A stretch of DNA of 45,779 nt from Alphaproteobacteria bacterium (GCA_023301585.1 JAMASZ010000156.1:1-45779), one strand, 5' to 3'; shown: positions 1 through 9,771, counted from the stretch's first letter. Program-made: numbers and translations. The notes: generated by a model from the letters alone, not told the origin.

Positions 1-2421
1 CGCGGCCGACGCTGGCGCGGCGTTTGTTCCGAGTGTCGCAAGTGACGCAAAAGCAGCAGGTGCCGCCCAAGCGCCCGCAAGTGTCGCCGCGGATGCCGTG
101 GATGCCGCTGTTGCCGACGCCGCTAGTGTTTTACCAAGGAGCGCATTGATTACCAATTGCAGCCCCATCTTGATGAGTGCGCCAATCAACTGCGACAAGG
201 CTTGCTTTGCAACATTCTGTAATGCCGAACCGAGGTCTTCCCCGTAAACAATCGCGCGACCAAAGGCATCTGCCGCACCAGACGCAAAATCTGTAAACAT
301 CGTGCCGAATGCTGTTCCAACGTCTTTCTTGAGGTCTTGAGCGCCTTTCCGCATTGTCGCTAGCTGTGCAATGAAGCCTGTTGCAAACGTCCCCTGACCG
401 CCCCCTGCTTGCAGATACGCTTGGTCTAATTGCTGTAGCATTTGGATATATTCTTGACCCGAGATAAGCCCGTCACGATATGCGGAATTTAGACGTTCTT
501 CTGCTGTGGCAATGTCATCTAACGGTTGACGCAGACGGTCGAGCTGCTGGATCAACAACTCTGCCTGAGACGCAAGAGGATTATTCTGTAGAATAATTCC
601 GAATTGTTGCGCTGTGCCACCCGTCGCAATAAACGCTTGCTCTAATTTAGCCATCGCCTGGTCGTAGCGATCCGCCGAGAGGATTCCGGATTCAAGTTGT
701 GTGTTAAGTTGTTGGACACCCGATTCTGCGAGATCGAAAGGTTCGCCTACCTTGTCGAAATCGGTAACCAGCTTCTTGAGCTGTTCCAAAGATGATAATA
801 CTTCCGGCTTAACGGGATCAAGATCCGTAACACTGTTGGTTGCGTCGGCTGTGGTGTAGCTTGTGTCCGCAATATCGACAAGCCACTGTTTCAAACCTTT
901 TGCTCCTTCACCGAGGTAATCAACATTTAGGGCGTCAACAAAGTCGCCTTTCATGCCTTCAAATACTTCACTTGCTGTTCCGGCCCATTGGTTCGATACT
1001 CGGCCAAGGGATACGCTTCCCACACGACCAAAGTCTTTCTCAAACTTCTTCGGGGTGAAGAATTTACCAACGGACTCCGCGCCCGCTACAAGGGTGTTAA
1101 TACCTGAGATTGTGGCGTTAATCATGCTCTCGGTTTGCGAGATCACCCAATTGGTCGCACGGATAGAAATGTCCGCCATTGCTCCAGGCAAACGAGACCA
1201 CTGATTCTTAATTGCGTTATAGGCACCGACGAGAATACCAATCTTCTTGTTAATCATGTCCTTTGCGAAAGACAGAACCTTCCCTGAGATCTCGCCGTAC
1301 TTCTCCATGAATCCAGCATATGCGTTCTGTGAGAAATTAACAAACTTGGACCACCCCTCGCCCATTGAATTGGTCACGCCCTTCCAGATCTGTCCGAGGG
1401 TAACGGTCTTTTCTCCGCTGGTGATTGTCGCGTCTTGGTATTTTTTAAAGAGTGCAATGACGAGCCCAATGCCGGCAATGACGAGTCCGATTGGCCCAAG
1501 GATAGCGCGCCACATAAACTTGGCAGAGAACCCGATTGCGCGGAACGTCTTAATTAGCGCGGCCCCAGTTCCGCCACCAGACATGATGGCCATATTTATT
1601 GCTAGGCCAATCATCGCCGCAGACGCAACCCCTATGTTATCCGCAAGCAGATCCATACCTTTCGTGACCCCTGTTAGAATGCCCGTTCCTTTGGCAATCT
1701 CACCAAAAGTGATTACCGCGTTGTTCCGGAGCTTCTGGAATGCTTGGGTAGGCGTTCTTGTCAGCCCTGTAAATTTACGGTCTGTCTCGTCTCGCATCTC
1801 TTCAAGTGCGTTAATGACAACATCGGTCGTTAGCTTGCCCTCTGTGGACAATTGTTTGAGTTTGCCGATAGGGATTCCCAATGAGTCCGCAATTACCCGC
1901 ATTAGAACAGGCATGTTCTCCATTAGAGCAATAAACTCGTCGCCAACAATCTTACCGCGGCTCAAGCCTTGGGTTAATTGACGCATGCCCCCAGCCGCTT
2001 CCTGTGCGTTTGCACCGCCGAGCTGCGTAAGCTTCTGAATCTGGTCGAGAACTCCAACAATTCGCTCGTGAGAGAATCCAAGGTCTTTTGTTGCGATACT
2101 CAACCGTGAGTAGCCTTCGGCTGTGCTGTCCAGGTCTGATCCCGTGGCGTTTGCTTGGCGTTGCATGGCGCGCAAAAGCTGGGTTGATGACCTTTGAGAC
2201 GTTGCAAACTGTGAGAGGCTTCGGTCAAGGCGTGCGTACTCGCTCACAAGGCGGTTTACAGCGCGAGCAGCTTGAATTGCGCCCACTGCGGCGAGCAAGC
2301 GCTTAAAACCGCTCAGGGGCGATTGTGCGTTCTTTGCTGACTTGCCTACGCGGTCAATTGAATCCGCAGCCTCGTCCCCACCACGTTCTCGGACTACAAT
2401 GTCAATATATTCCGTGGTCAT
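1..2421 (-). CDS. Tape measure protein, N-terminal ~807 codons (gene continues across the circular junction into 45280-45765)
   Basis: Open minus-strand frame from ATG at 2421 (MTTEYIDIVVRERGGDEAADSIDRVGKSAKNAQSPLSGFKRLLAAVGAIQAARAVNRLVSEYARLDRSL...), read by hand at both ends; still open at base 1 (...ATLGTNAAPASAA). Not in the ORF track because it leaves the window. Confidence 0.88.
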   Translation of the reverse strand, partial: MTTEYIDIVVRERGGDEAADSIDRVGKSAKNAQSPLSGFKRLLAAVGAIQAARAVNRLVSEYARLDRSLSQFATSQRSSTQLLRAMQRQANATGSDLDSTAEGYSRLSIATKDLGFSHERIVGVLDQIQKLTQLGGANAQEAAGGMRQLTQGLSRGKIVGDEFIALMENMPVLMRVIADSLGIPIGKLKQLSTEGKLTTDVVINALEEMRDETDRKFTGLTRTPTQAFQKLRNNAVITFGEIAKGTGILTGVTKGMDLLADNIGVASAAMIGLAINMAIMSGGGTGAALIKTFRAIGFSAKFMWRAILGPIGLVIAGIGLVIALFKKYQDATITSGEKTVTLGQIWKGVTNSMGEGWSKFVNFSQNAYAGFMEKYGEISGKVLSFAKDMINKKIGILVGAYNAIKNQWSRLPGAMADISIRATNWVISQTESMINATISGINTLVAGAESVGKFFTPKKFEKDFGRVGSVSLGRVSNQWAGTASEVFEGMKGDFVDALNVDYLGEGAKGLKQWLVDIADTSYTTADATNSVTDLDPVKPEVLSSLEQLKKLVTDFDKVGEPFDLAESGVQQLNTQLESGILSADRYDQAMAKLEQAFIATGGTAQQFGIILQNNPLASQAELLIQQLDRLRQPLDDIATAEERLNSAYRDGLISGQEYIQMLQQLDQAYLQAGGGQGTFATGFIAQLATMRKGAQDLKKDVGTAFGTMFTDFASGAADAFGRAIVYGEDLGSALQNVAKQALSQLIGALIKMGLQLVINALLGKTLAASATAASTASAATLAGAWAAPAAFASLATLGTNAAPASAA

Positions 2422-2843
2422 CGGGTTAGCGTCCTTCTTTTGATGGTCAGATTAACCGCCACCTTAATACCCTCCTGGACGTATCCAGCAGATGCTTGTG
2501 AAGAGGACCCCTCATTCAATTTCCCAATGTAACGGAGATTGTTGGTAATGTGAAGCGAATTATTTATATCTCCCCGATACGACATTGCCACAGGTGTTCC
2601 CCGTGCAATCGCGTTGTTGGCACCAAACGGGCCACCGTAGTTAGGGGCGTAATACGATTGTCTAGATTTCTCGTCTAACGTAACGAGCCAATTGGAACGG
2701 GCGCGCCCCGTGTCATGCGGGGTTGTGATTGCGACACGGCGAAGCACGTTGACCCCGAGATCACCAACCAAACTATCTCGGTTGCGTCTCAGGGCTTGGG
2801 CGATCCTTTGAAGGCGAAGTGCCGATTGTGCCGGAGTGGCCAT
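2418..2843 (-). CDS. Minor tail/neck-type protein (HK97 gp10-like position)
   Basis: ORF MATPAQSALRLQRIAQALRRNRDSLVGD...; AGGAAG RBS upstream of 2843; lies between tail chaperone and TMP; stop overlaps TMP start. Confidence 0.6.
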   Translation of the reverse strand: MATPAQSALRLQRIAQALRRNRDSLVGDLGVNVLRRVAITTPHDTGRARSNWLVTLDEKSRQSYYAPNYGGPFGANNAIARGTPVAMSYRGDINNSLHITNNLRYIGKLNEGSSSQASAGYVQEGIKVAVNLTIKRRTLTR

Positions 2844-3647
2844 TTGGTTTCTTCCTATTAACAAGCCAGTTGTCAACTCTGCGAATAATAGAAATGAACC
2901 TCACTTCTTCGTCTCCTGTTATGTCGAGACTTGCGGCGTAATCCGAAAGATCCCTCCAGGATATTGGCATTGCCTCACCGGACATCCCAGCGTAGGTTCT
3001 GCATGTGCTGAGTTCAACAAAGGCATTGTAGTAGAAGTTTTCGCCTTCATCTAACTCAGGTGCGTCTTTGATAACATCGGGCAGAGGAATCCCCCGCTCG
3101 ATGCTCTCTTCCAGAAGCTTTGCAAGCTTTGCTGGATCATGTTTGTCCTCATACTCAAGGACAGTTATTAGTTTCCCGCGACTTGTGCCTCTTCCTCGGA
3201 ACGGAACGTAGACGAGTCTTTTGCAAGCTCAAACAACTCAGTAAAGAGATCGGGAAGTTGGACAAATAGATCAATTGCATTGTCCACAGTGAACGGGATG
3301 TCTTCGCCTGTCTTACTCAGCATTGCGCCTTTCTTCCATCCGGTGCGATTTCCGTCTGCATCAAGCTCGGCACGACGCCAACTTGTAAGAACGGTGGTTG
3401 CAAACACTTTATGGTTGATACCATCAGCAATCGAATCTTCAAGCTTATTGCGTTTGATAATCGACTTGTAAGGACGCATCTCTGCTTCTAGCATTTTGGC
3501 GAACCGTTTATTGGACGGACCAAGACGGCGAACCTGGAATCCGTAATGTCCAAAGTCAATCCAGACGCCTGAATCTTCTTTCTTCTTATTGGTACCAAAG
3601 TGTGCAAACGGGTTAGAAGCTGTTTGGGCTTTTGTTTCTTTAGACAT
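2773..3647 (-). CDS. Tail assembly chaperone -1 frameshift product (gpGT-like)
   Basis: Slippery heptamer G_GGA_AAC (minus strand, 3177-3171) directly before TAA (3170-3168); the -1 frame is open through ...LITVLEYEDKHDPAKLAKLLEESIERGIPLPDVIKDAPELDEGENFYYNAFVEL... into ORF 2985..2773. Confidence 0.82.
3168..3647 (-). CDS. Tail assembly chaperone (gpG-like)
   Basis: ORF MSKETKAQTASNPFAHFGTNKKKED...; position between major tail protein and TMP; GGAG RBS. Confidence 0.75.
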   Translation of the reverse strand: MSKETKAQTASNPFAHFGTNKKKEDSGVWIDFGHYGFQVRRLGPSNKRFAKMLEAEMRPYKSIIKRNKLEDSIADGINHKVFATTVLTSWRRAELDADGNRTGWKKGAMLSKTGEDIPFTVDNAIDLFVQLPDLFTELFELAKDSSTFRSEEEAQVAGN

Positions 3648-3675
3648 AATGTGCTCCATGTATCTAAAGGGTTAA

Positions 3676-3697
3676 GACCTCGCTATTCAGCGAGGTC
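3676..3697 (-). terminator. Post-major-tail-protein hairpin
   Basis: Minus strand GACCTCGCT-GAAT-AGCGAGGTC, 9-bp perfect stem spanning the stop codon. Confidence 0.55.
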
Positions 3698-5131
3698 GGG
3701 AAGGTATGCAAAGTAGTTGATTAACAACGTGTGGTTAAAGTCAGGATGCGCCGCACCGGAGATATTCAACGGAATGGTCACGGGCTTATCTTTCTCGACC
3801 GCTGGACGTCCATCGCTCATTGTGAGGTATGGGACGTCAATCAACCAACCTTGGTTGTTGGTTACCATGCTGTAATCCAACGACACGGAGGTGTTATCAC
3901 GCACCACCTGGACGGCTTCAATTGTTGTAAAATAAGCAGACACAGATCCGGATACCTTAAAGTCACCAAGTGACATATCAAAGCTTCCGAGTGTGCCAAC
4001 CGCTTTAACACCAGTGATCCCGTTGTCAATGTTTAGCGAGGCCTCAGACACAAACGTATAAAGAGCGCCTCCTGTCTCGTCGTTCAACATCCGAAGACGT
4101 GTGACGTTGGAGACTGAGTTGTAGGCGTCTTCTACAGGAAGCGGAAGACGTGTTCCGGCGCGCTTTGTTGTCTCGCCAAGGCTATCCGCGCCCGTGTAGG
4201 TAAGTGCAGCAGTAATCTTGTCAGATGTAGGGATAGCGAGTTCCAATTGGTTCGCGGCGCATCCCACAACATACTGTAGCGCATTTGCACCAAGTTGCCG
4301 CTCAACCGTGTAAGAACGGCAGACAATGTTTGACGGATCGGACTCGTTTTTGAGGACATCACCGAAGAACATTCTAATTGTTTTACCAGAACCGTTATTC
4401 GCAACAAGACCATCCGGTAGGCGGTCACAAACCATTGTTGTGGTTCCAACCTTACTCGCGCGGTACCATCCGTTTGCGGTTCCCGTGAATTTGTCGGACG
4501 TGTCATCCCCGCCGACAAACACCCACTGTCCAGGAATAACGTAATCACTAAAATCAAACCCAGCAGCTGTAAGTGTCGCCTCGGTTCCGGATGTGGTGAT
4601 CCGTAAAACACCGGAACCAAACTCAACCCCTGCAAGTGTTAATGTTCCAGACACCCCTGATTCTGCGGTCAATCCACCGACGGTATGGGAAGTTGTTGTT
4701 CCCCCTGTCCGTTTAAAGATTCCGTTGTTCTCTGAGTTGTCAAACCCATCTGCAAAGACGAGAGCATTTGTTGGGAACGTAATTGCAGAAGTTGTAAATG
4801 CTGTGGCAGACGCTGCCGTTGCGACACCGCGGTTCTGCTGGCGCCAATTAGCAAACATGAATCCAGGAAGCAACGAGTACGGTGTCTTCTGCGTGAAGTC
4901 CATACCAAACGCCGCCGACGCTTCTAGATCAGTAACAACGCCCTTACGCAATTGGCGATCCGATTTAATTGGATTCCGCGCGACCATCGTCACGTCTCCA
5001 CCAAAGTCGCTATACTCGTTTGGCTCAAGAGGTGTCCAGATCGGGGTTGTAGGGAGGTTTTTGTAAGTTGTTTCCTCGGCAATTGCGAGGCCTGTCAGAT
5101 TGCTCTGTGTTGTATTCGTTCCAAAAGACAT
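3683..5131 (-). CDS. Major tail (tube) protein
   Basis: 482-aa ORF MSFGTNTTQSNLTGLAIAEETTYKNLPTTPIWTPLEPNEYSDFGGD...; siphophage tail tube style and gene order. Confidence 0.8.
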   Translation of the reverse strand: MSFGTNTTQSNLTGLAIAEETTYKNLPTTPIWTPLEPNEYSDFGGDVTMVARNPIKSDRQLRKGVVTDLEASAAFGMDFTQKTPYSLLPGFMFANWRQQNRGVATAASATAFTTSAITFPTNALVFADGFDNSENNGIFKRTGGTTTSHTVGGLTAESGVSGTLTLAGVEFGSGVLRITTSGTEATLTAAGFDFSDYVIPGQWVFVGGDDTSDKFTGTANGWYRASKVGTTTMVCDRLPDGLVANNGSGKTIRMFFGDVLKNESDPSNIVCRSYTVERQLGANALQYVVGCAANQLELAIPTSDKITAALTYTGADSLGETTKRAGTRLPLPVEDAYNSVSNVTRLRMLNDETGGALYTFVSEASLNIDNGITGVKAVGTLGSFDMSLGDFKVSGSVSAYFTTIEAVQVVRDNTSVSLDYSMVTNNQGWLIDVPYLTMSDGRPAVEKDKPVTIPLNISGAAHPDFNHTLLINYFAYLPDLAE

Positions 5132-5140
5132 TGTCTTCTC

Positions 5141-5575
5141 CTATCGGATCTCGGTGTATCTAAACCGCATTGTTACTGAGGTGAGGAACCAACGACCCGT
5201 CCGTCCAATTTCTTGCGCCGTTACGTCAAAGAACACAACACCGTGTGTAGTCTGCACATTTTCAAACGCATCTGTAACGACTCTAGCCAACTCTTGCGAG
5301 ACTGTCAAGACATCATCATTAGATAGCGGGACGTTAATTTGAACCTCTACTGTTCCCAGCGCCTTATACCGTCGCTGTCCAGCGGGGGCCGACACGGTAG
5401 CAGGTTGGCGAAGAGTGTGGGCATACGTTAAGGACGCCCACGGATCATCCCCGTCAAAGAACGTCCGTAGTTCGTCAGAAGGATAAATGACCTCTGGCGC
5501 GTCGTCCTGTGCATCCCAAGCTGTTTTAAATGTGCTTAGAATATCATCGACCGCTTCTTGTGGTGTTGCTGGCAT
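5141..5575 (-). CDS. Tail terminator-like protein
   Basis: 144-aa ORF between head-tail connector genes and major tail protein; position and size match gpU-like terminators. Confidence 0.6.
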   Translation of the reverse strand: MPATPQEAVDDILSTFKTAWDAQDDAPEVIYPSDELRTFFDGDDPWASLTYAHTLRQPATVSAPAGQRRYKALGTVEVQINVPLSNDDVLTVSQELARVVTDAFENVQTTHGVVFFDVTAQEIGRTGRWFLTSVTMRFRYTEIR

Positions 5576-5991
5576 TAGACGAAGACCCTCAAGATGTGGA
5601 TGATTGGCTCATCCCCGTTTACGTTGATTGTGTCTGTTGCATCTACTTTCCACAGTATGTCGCTTCCTTTGCGCTGGAGCGTGTCGCCAGCCTTCGGTGA
5701 AATTGCTAACTCGGCAGCTGCAATCAGAACGGCCTGTGATCCTGCTTGAGCGCCGGATGTTAGGGTTGATCCTGGACGGACAACAGATTCAAGAGGAAGG
5801 AATGCAGCGGTCAAGAAATCGTTCACGCTCGGCGGGGTTACTTTACGCCGCCATGGTTTGGATGTGTCGGTCGCTAGCTTGGCGTTATTGGGTATGAATT
5901 TTGTCGGGCCGCCGTAACGCTTCAAGAGGCGTTCTGCGGTAGCAATAAATCTTTCGTAAACCATTAGATCCTCCGCGTTGAGAATCCACAA
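5575..5991 (-). CDS. Head-closure / head-tail joining protein
   Basis: 138-aa ORF, overlapping neighbours by a few nt; gene order. Confidence 0.5.
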   Translation of the reverse strand: MWILNAEDLMVYERFIATAERLLKRYGGPTKFIPNNAKLATDTSKPWRRKVTPPSVNDFLTAAFLPLESVVRPGSTLTSGAQAGSQAVLIAAAELAISPKAGDTLQRKGSDILWKVDATDTINVNGDEPIIHILRVFV

Positions 5992-6497
5992 CCAGTTCCG
6001 TTGTTTAGGTTAAGAAGGGGCGCAAGAAGCTGCTCAAATTTATGAAACCGTGATTGCTCCCCTGCCGTTCCGCCCTGTTGTGGTGTCGCGTATTTGACCG
6101 TAATAGGGCCAACGGTCTCTTCCGTTACTGCCTGGCCTGTGGTGTTTGATACGAGCCCACCTTCCGTGTTGCTAGAATCCGCCGCGAGCTGTGCAAGGGC
6201 GTTCTGTAGCGCAAGGGGAATTGTGGTCCTCGCAATCGTTGCCCCGTTCTTTAGAACAACATCTTTGCGTGGCCATGCAAGCGCTTGTGTGTCGTTTGTT
6301 CTAGAACCAAGGAATGTCGGACTGTCAAACTCGATGGCTTCAAGCTGATCCATGGCGAGTAAAATATTTTGCTCTGCTACCGCGTCATCCGAAGGGAACG
6401 CAATACCGCGAGCTGCGGCGTAGGCACGGATAAACGTAAGCGAGGCGTAGCTTGTCGCCCCGCTTACGTTCAATCCTGTTTCTACAACGAGCGCCAT
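5964..6497 (-). CDS. Head-tail adaptor (annotated in many phages as DnaT-like ssDNA-binding protein)
   Basis: MALVVETGLNVSGATSYASLTFIRAYAAARGIAFPSDDAVAEQNILLAMDQLEA pattern. Confidence 0.7.
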   Translation of the reverse strand: MALVVETGLNVSGATSYASLTFIRAYAAARGIAFPSDDAVAEQNILLAMDQLEAIEFDSPTFLGSRTNDTQALAWPRKDVVLKNGATIARTTIPLALQNALAQLAADSSNTEGGLVSNTTGQAVTEETVGPITVKYATPQQGGTAGEQSRFHKFEQLLAPLLNLNNGTGCGFSTRRI

Positions 6498-6890
6498 TTA
6501 CTCTACGTCTGAGACGTCTGATTTGGCGAGATGAGCGCGGGCGTCTTTAACAGACATTCCGCGAGACACTAAGTTTGCAAGGGCGATTGACGCCTGTTCT
6601 TGCACTTCTGCTTCGGCTTCAAGGTCAACGCCCTGTGCTTCTTCAAGACGTGCAATAAGGTCATCTTTCTTGCCCGAGACAGGAAGGCCGAGGGCTTTCA
6701 ACTGCTCTTTAATCTCAGGAACACTCATCTCAGAAACAGGCTTAACCTCTTCCGCTTCTGGTGCTTCTGGAGTTTCAGGCTGTTCCGGTGTTTCCGTGTC
6801 GGCATTTGCTTGCTCGGCCGGATCAGGCTTGTTAGTGTCGTCTTGAGGCTGCTCTTCTGGTGCGCCTTCATTTTCCCATGGCTTAGACAT
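6498..6890 (-). CDS. SAP/HeH-type domain protein
   Basis: SVPEIKEQLKALGLPVSGKKDDLIARLEEAQ motif following an acidic, Pro/Glu-rich N-terminus. Confidence 0.65.
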   Translation of the reverse strand: MSKPWENEGAPEEQPQDDTNKPDPAEQANADTETPEQPETPEAPEAEEVKPVSEMSVPEIKEQLKALGLPVSGKKDDLIARLEEAQGVDLEAEAEVQEQASIALANLVSRGMSVKDARAHLAKSDVSDVE

Positions 6891-6920
6891 AGTCTGCTCC
6901 TGTTGATGTTAAGATGTTAA

Positions 6921-6938
6921 AGGGGGCCGAAGCCCCCT
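6921..6938 (-). terminator. Post-MCP UUCG-tetraloop hairpin (possible partial terminator/stabiliser)
   Basis: Minus strand AGGGGGC-TTCG-GCCCCCT then TTTAAC, just after the MCP stop. Confidence 0.65.
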
Positions 6939-6949
6939 AACGCTTTCGC

Positions 6950-7957
6950 TTAGTCGTTGACTTGTAAGAAAGCCATTGGAATATGCTTGCGGTTCCAAGC
7001 GCGGTCCCAGTTACCCGCTGTCTGGAGTTCTGCAAATGTTGCAGACTGACCAGCGACTGAGTTAGACGTGAAGTCAAAGCCCATTGGATGAATTAGATCC
7101 GAACGACGTGAATAGATAATGGACTGTCCGCCACCGTTGCCGGACTCCTCCTTGCGGTCAATCGCCGAAGGAGATTCTGTCTTCCCGTTGGCCATTCCCC
7201 AAGCACCTGATCCGTAAAGGACACATGTGTATGTGATCCGGTTCGTTCCAACAACGGCCGGAAGGGAATCGTCATACAACACAGTATACCCGAGATACGT
7301 TGGAATCAACACCTTACCATCCGACGTTGGAACGTACTCGATAAGATTTTGCTTCTGCAACCGTGTGTAGATCGCCGAGTGCATTGCAATCGCGGTTAAC
7401 GCACCAGCGTGGTCGCCCATTGTCTGTTTGGCGTTTAGAACAACGTCTGAGCTAATGCGCTCGGCGTCAGTAACCGCACCAGACGCATCTGTGGCAACAC
7501 TGATTACCATATCGCCGGCGTCATTTGCGACGTTATCCGCAAGAACACCAAGGCTTGAACGGATCAAGCGTCGCTCGTTGATTGTTGCCCAGTATTGACC
7601 AATGCGTGATGTAATCGCGCCAACTGGATCTTCTAGAGCGAGTTCACGAGAGAGATCCATCGTTGACCAAGATTGGTTCTGGCTAGCAAGCCGGAAGCGC
7701 ATCTTGTTTGTCGTGACCTTGTTAGGTGTTGACGTGTCGTCCGGATCATCATTGGAATAATTCGGCTCTGGCGTACCAAGAGGATTGAAGTTGGTAAGTT
7801 CACCAATATTGCCGCCTGCACCAATTTGGTTTTGCAGTTCGGCATCCGCGACCATTACGCCGGAATTGATAAACTTGTTAAGCTCGATTTGCGCTTCTTG
7901 CGAACGGCGAGCGAATGTTAGCGGGTTGTAGATGTCCGCGAGTTGCACAGTTGCCAT
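6950..7957 (-). CDS. Major capsid protein
   Basis: 335-aa ORF MATVQLADIYNPLTFARRSQEAQIELNKFINSGVM...; follows scaffold-like gene; typical siphophage coat protein. Confidence 0.85.
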   Translation of the reverse strand: MATVQLADIYNPLTFARRSQEAQIELNKFINSGVMVADAELQNQIGAGGNIGELTNFNPLGTPEPNYSNDDPDDTSTPNKVTTNKMRFRLASQNQSWSTMDLSRELALEDPVGAITSRIGQYWATINERRLIRSSLGVLADNVANDAGDMVISVATDASGAVTDAERISSDVVLNAKQTMGDHAGALTAIAMHSAIYTRLQKQNLIEYVPTSDGKVLIPTYLGYTVLYDDSLPAVVGTNRITYTCVLYGSGAWGMANGKTESPSAIDRKEESGNGGGQSIIYSRRSDLIHPMGFDFTSNSVAGQSATFAELQTAGNWDRAWNRKHIPMAFLQVND

Positions 7958-7971
7958 GATGGCCTCCTAAA

Positions 7972-8697
7972 TTATGCGTTGAGCATCTTTTGGTATTCGG
8001 CCGGATTGGCGTTGGCAAAAGCTGCTTCTTCGGTTGCTGTCATTTCTGAAAGTTTCTTGGTACCAAGGTCACCGCCCTGTCCCTGCCCGCCTTTAGCACC
8101 GCCACCGGAAGCATCAGATCCTTTGATAATAGCCGCATAAGATGGGTTGTCAACAAATTCTTTTTGTAAATCTGCAACGGTCAATGCGGAAGGTTTGCCT
8201 GTTGCGTCCAAGACGCGGGTAATTGCATCACCATCCGTAGTGATTTCCACAGACAAGCGGCTCTCAATCTTGTCGGCAAGCAAGTCCGGAGCGGTTGAGA
8301 TGTCAGACGCCATTGCTTGAGCAACATTCTTCTTGAGTGCTCGATTGAGTGCGGCTTCTGCCTTATCAGCACGCGCGGCCTCTTTTGCGACCGCGGCTTT
8401 CTCACGGGCTTCCCAAGAGGCCTCCAATGCTTCAACGTCGCCTTTCTTCTTGGCGGCGTCCGCCTCGGCCTTAGTCTTGGCATCGAGTGCGTCTTGCTTG
8501 TCTTTTTCGATCTCAGCAAGCTTGGCTTCCGCTGCTTGGCGCTTCTCTTTCTCATGCTGCTTGGCGCGCATGAGTTCGGCTTTGTTGTCGTCTTCGACTT
8601 TAAGGTGGAATTTACCGTCTTCCTTCTTTTCATAAAGGGCTTGCAAAGCGGCATCCAAGGCGTCGTAACCTGCGGTATCCAATAATAGTTTTAACAT
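7972..8697 (-). CDS. Capsid scaffolding protein
   Basis: Charged coiled-coil (EKEKRQAAEAKLAEIEKDKQDALDAKTKAEADAAKKKG) directly upstream of the MCP. Confidence 0.75.
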   Translation of the reverse strand: MLKLLLDTAGYDALDAALQALYEKKEDGKFHLKVEDDNKAELMRAKQHEKEKRQAAEAKLAEIEKDKQDALDAKTKAEADAAKKKGDVEALEASWEAREKAAVAKEAARADKAEAALNRALKKNVAQAMASDISTAPDLLADKIESRLSVEITTDGDAITRVLDATGKPSALTVADLQKEFVDNPSYAAIIKGSDASGGGAKGGQGQGGDLGTKKLSEMTATEEAAFANANPAEYQKMLNA

Positions 8698-8712
8698 AAC
8701 GTGCTCCGTTGT

Positions 8713-9771
8713 TTAATCGTCAAAAAGTTCCGGACGTTTCCGCTCAAGCTCATCCAATGTAATGGGCTTAAACTTCTTGTCCAAGTCAAGGCGTGCAAAT
8801 TCACTTGCACTAATTTTCCCGCTCCGAAAGATCTTAGCGCGCGTCGGACCGAGAACATCATTTTGAAAAGCCTTTGACTGTGTCTTGAGCCACTCATAAT
8901 AATTTACGCTGGAGCTGATAACACCCGAAGATGTCTTTCTTGTCAAGCCCCTAAGAAAGGATACGCCATCTCTAAAAAACGGGACGACGTGAGATCTGCA
9001 ATTGGGATGGATAGGGGGCAAAGGCCCCTCGCCGTATTGAAAGCGCTGTCCGTCGAGTCCGCGGCATTGGCGGGATGTTTTACTGTCTAAGATGGACACC
9101 CACTCGTAGCCTGCACCAAATTCAATAAATCTATCTGCGATTGTCCGAAACCGAGACAGGGAGGCGGCGTGCTGGATCACTGTGGAAATGGACGTCCGGA
9201 TCGCTCGTTGAGCCCGAGATACGAGTCCGTCCTTAAAATTACGAGACACGCGCCCGAGAATCTCAAGACGCAATTGTGTTGTTGTCCATGCTTGTGTGTA
9301 TGCCTGCCGGATCAACTTAGAAACGTTACGCCGTTGGAGCTCACTTTGTTCTTTCAGATAATCTCCAACCGTCAAACCGAGCGCGGCAATATAGGTATCT
9401 TTGACAACAGCCCATACTCGGGACTCTTTAGGAGGTTCTTGGTTGGGTGCGTCAATGGCGCGGTTGAGAAGCTCAGTATGATTCTTTGCTTCACGGAAGG
9501 AGTAATCACGTAACCACAGTAACAAGTCTTTTATGAAATCCCCCTCTGCTCGCTTCACGTCTTTATCAATCTGCTTGATAAGTGATGCAAGTTGAAACTT
9601 GTTTAAGTCAGAGATCTTCTCAGCGCCGTATTTGGCAAGACCTTTGAGCAGGGACTTGCGAATAGCAACAGACACCGGCGCGTAGGCCGTTGATTTGCCG
9701 GTCTTGAGGCGTTCAATATACACCTGGCGACGTATAAGCGAGTCCGTAACATATGTGTTGTAAACCGACAT
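8713..9771 (-). CDS. Minor head / head morphogenesis protein (SPP1 gp7 / Mu gpF type)
   Basis: SRQCRGLDGQRFQYGEGPLPPIHPNCRSHVVPF motif near the C-terminus; lies downstream of the portal gene. Confidence 0.85.
   Translation of the reverse strand: MSVYNTYVTDSLIRRQVYIERLKTGKSTAYAPVSVAIRKSLLKGLAKYGAEKISDLNKFQLASLIKQIDKDVKRAEGDFIKDLLLWLRDYSFREAKNHTELLNRAIDAPNQEPPKESRVWAVVKDTYIAALGLTVGDYLKEQSELQRRNVSKLIRQAYTQAWTTTQLRLEILGRVSRNFKDGLVSRAQRAIRTSISTVIQHAASLSRFRTIADRFIEFGAGYEWVSILDSKTSRQCRGLDGQRFQYGEGPLPPIHPNCRSHVVPFFRDGVSFLRGLTRKTSSGVISSSVNYYEWLKTQSKAFQNDVLGPTRAKIFRSGKISASEFARLDLDKKFKPITLDELERKRPELFDD

Noticed and set aside
1-14. Terminal 14-nt repeat as a physical cos site or direct terminal repeat
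   Set aside because: It falls inside the TMP coding frame, which is continuous only if the repeat is an assembly overlap; packaging ends are not expected there.
1247-1981. 244-aa plus-strand ORF inside the tape-measure gene
   Set aside because: Antisense to a well-supported TMP frame; no domain motif.
4132-5066. ORFs overlapping the major tail protein (4132-4635 minus, 4593-5066 plus)
   Set aside because: Overlap a strongly supported structural gene; no RBS or motif support.
8181-8685. Alternative-frame and antisense ORFs over the scaffold gene (8181-8654 minus, 8317-8685 plus, 8333-8635 plus)
   Set aside because: Compositional artefacts of the K/A/E-rich scaffold coding sequence.
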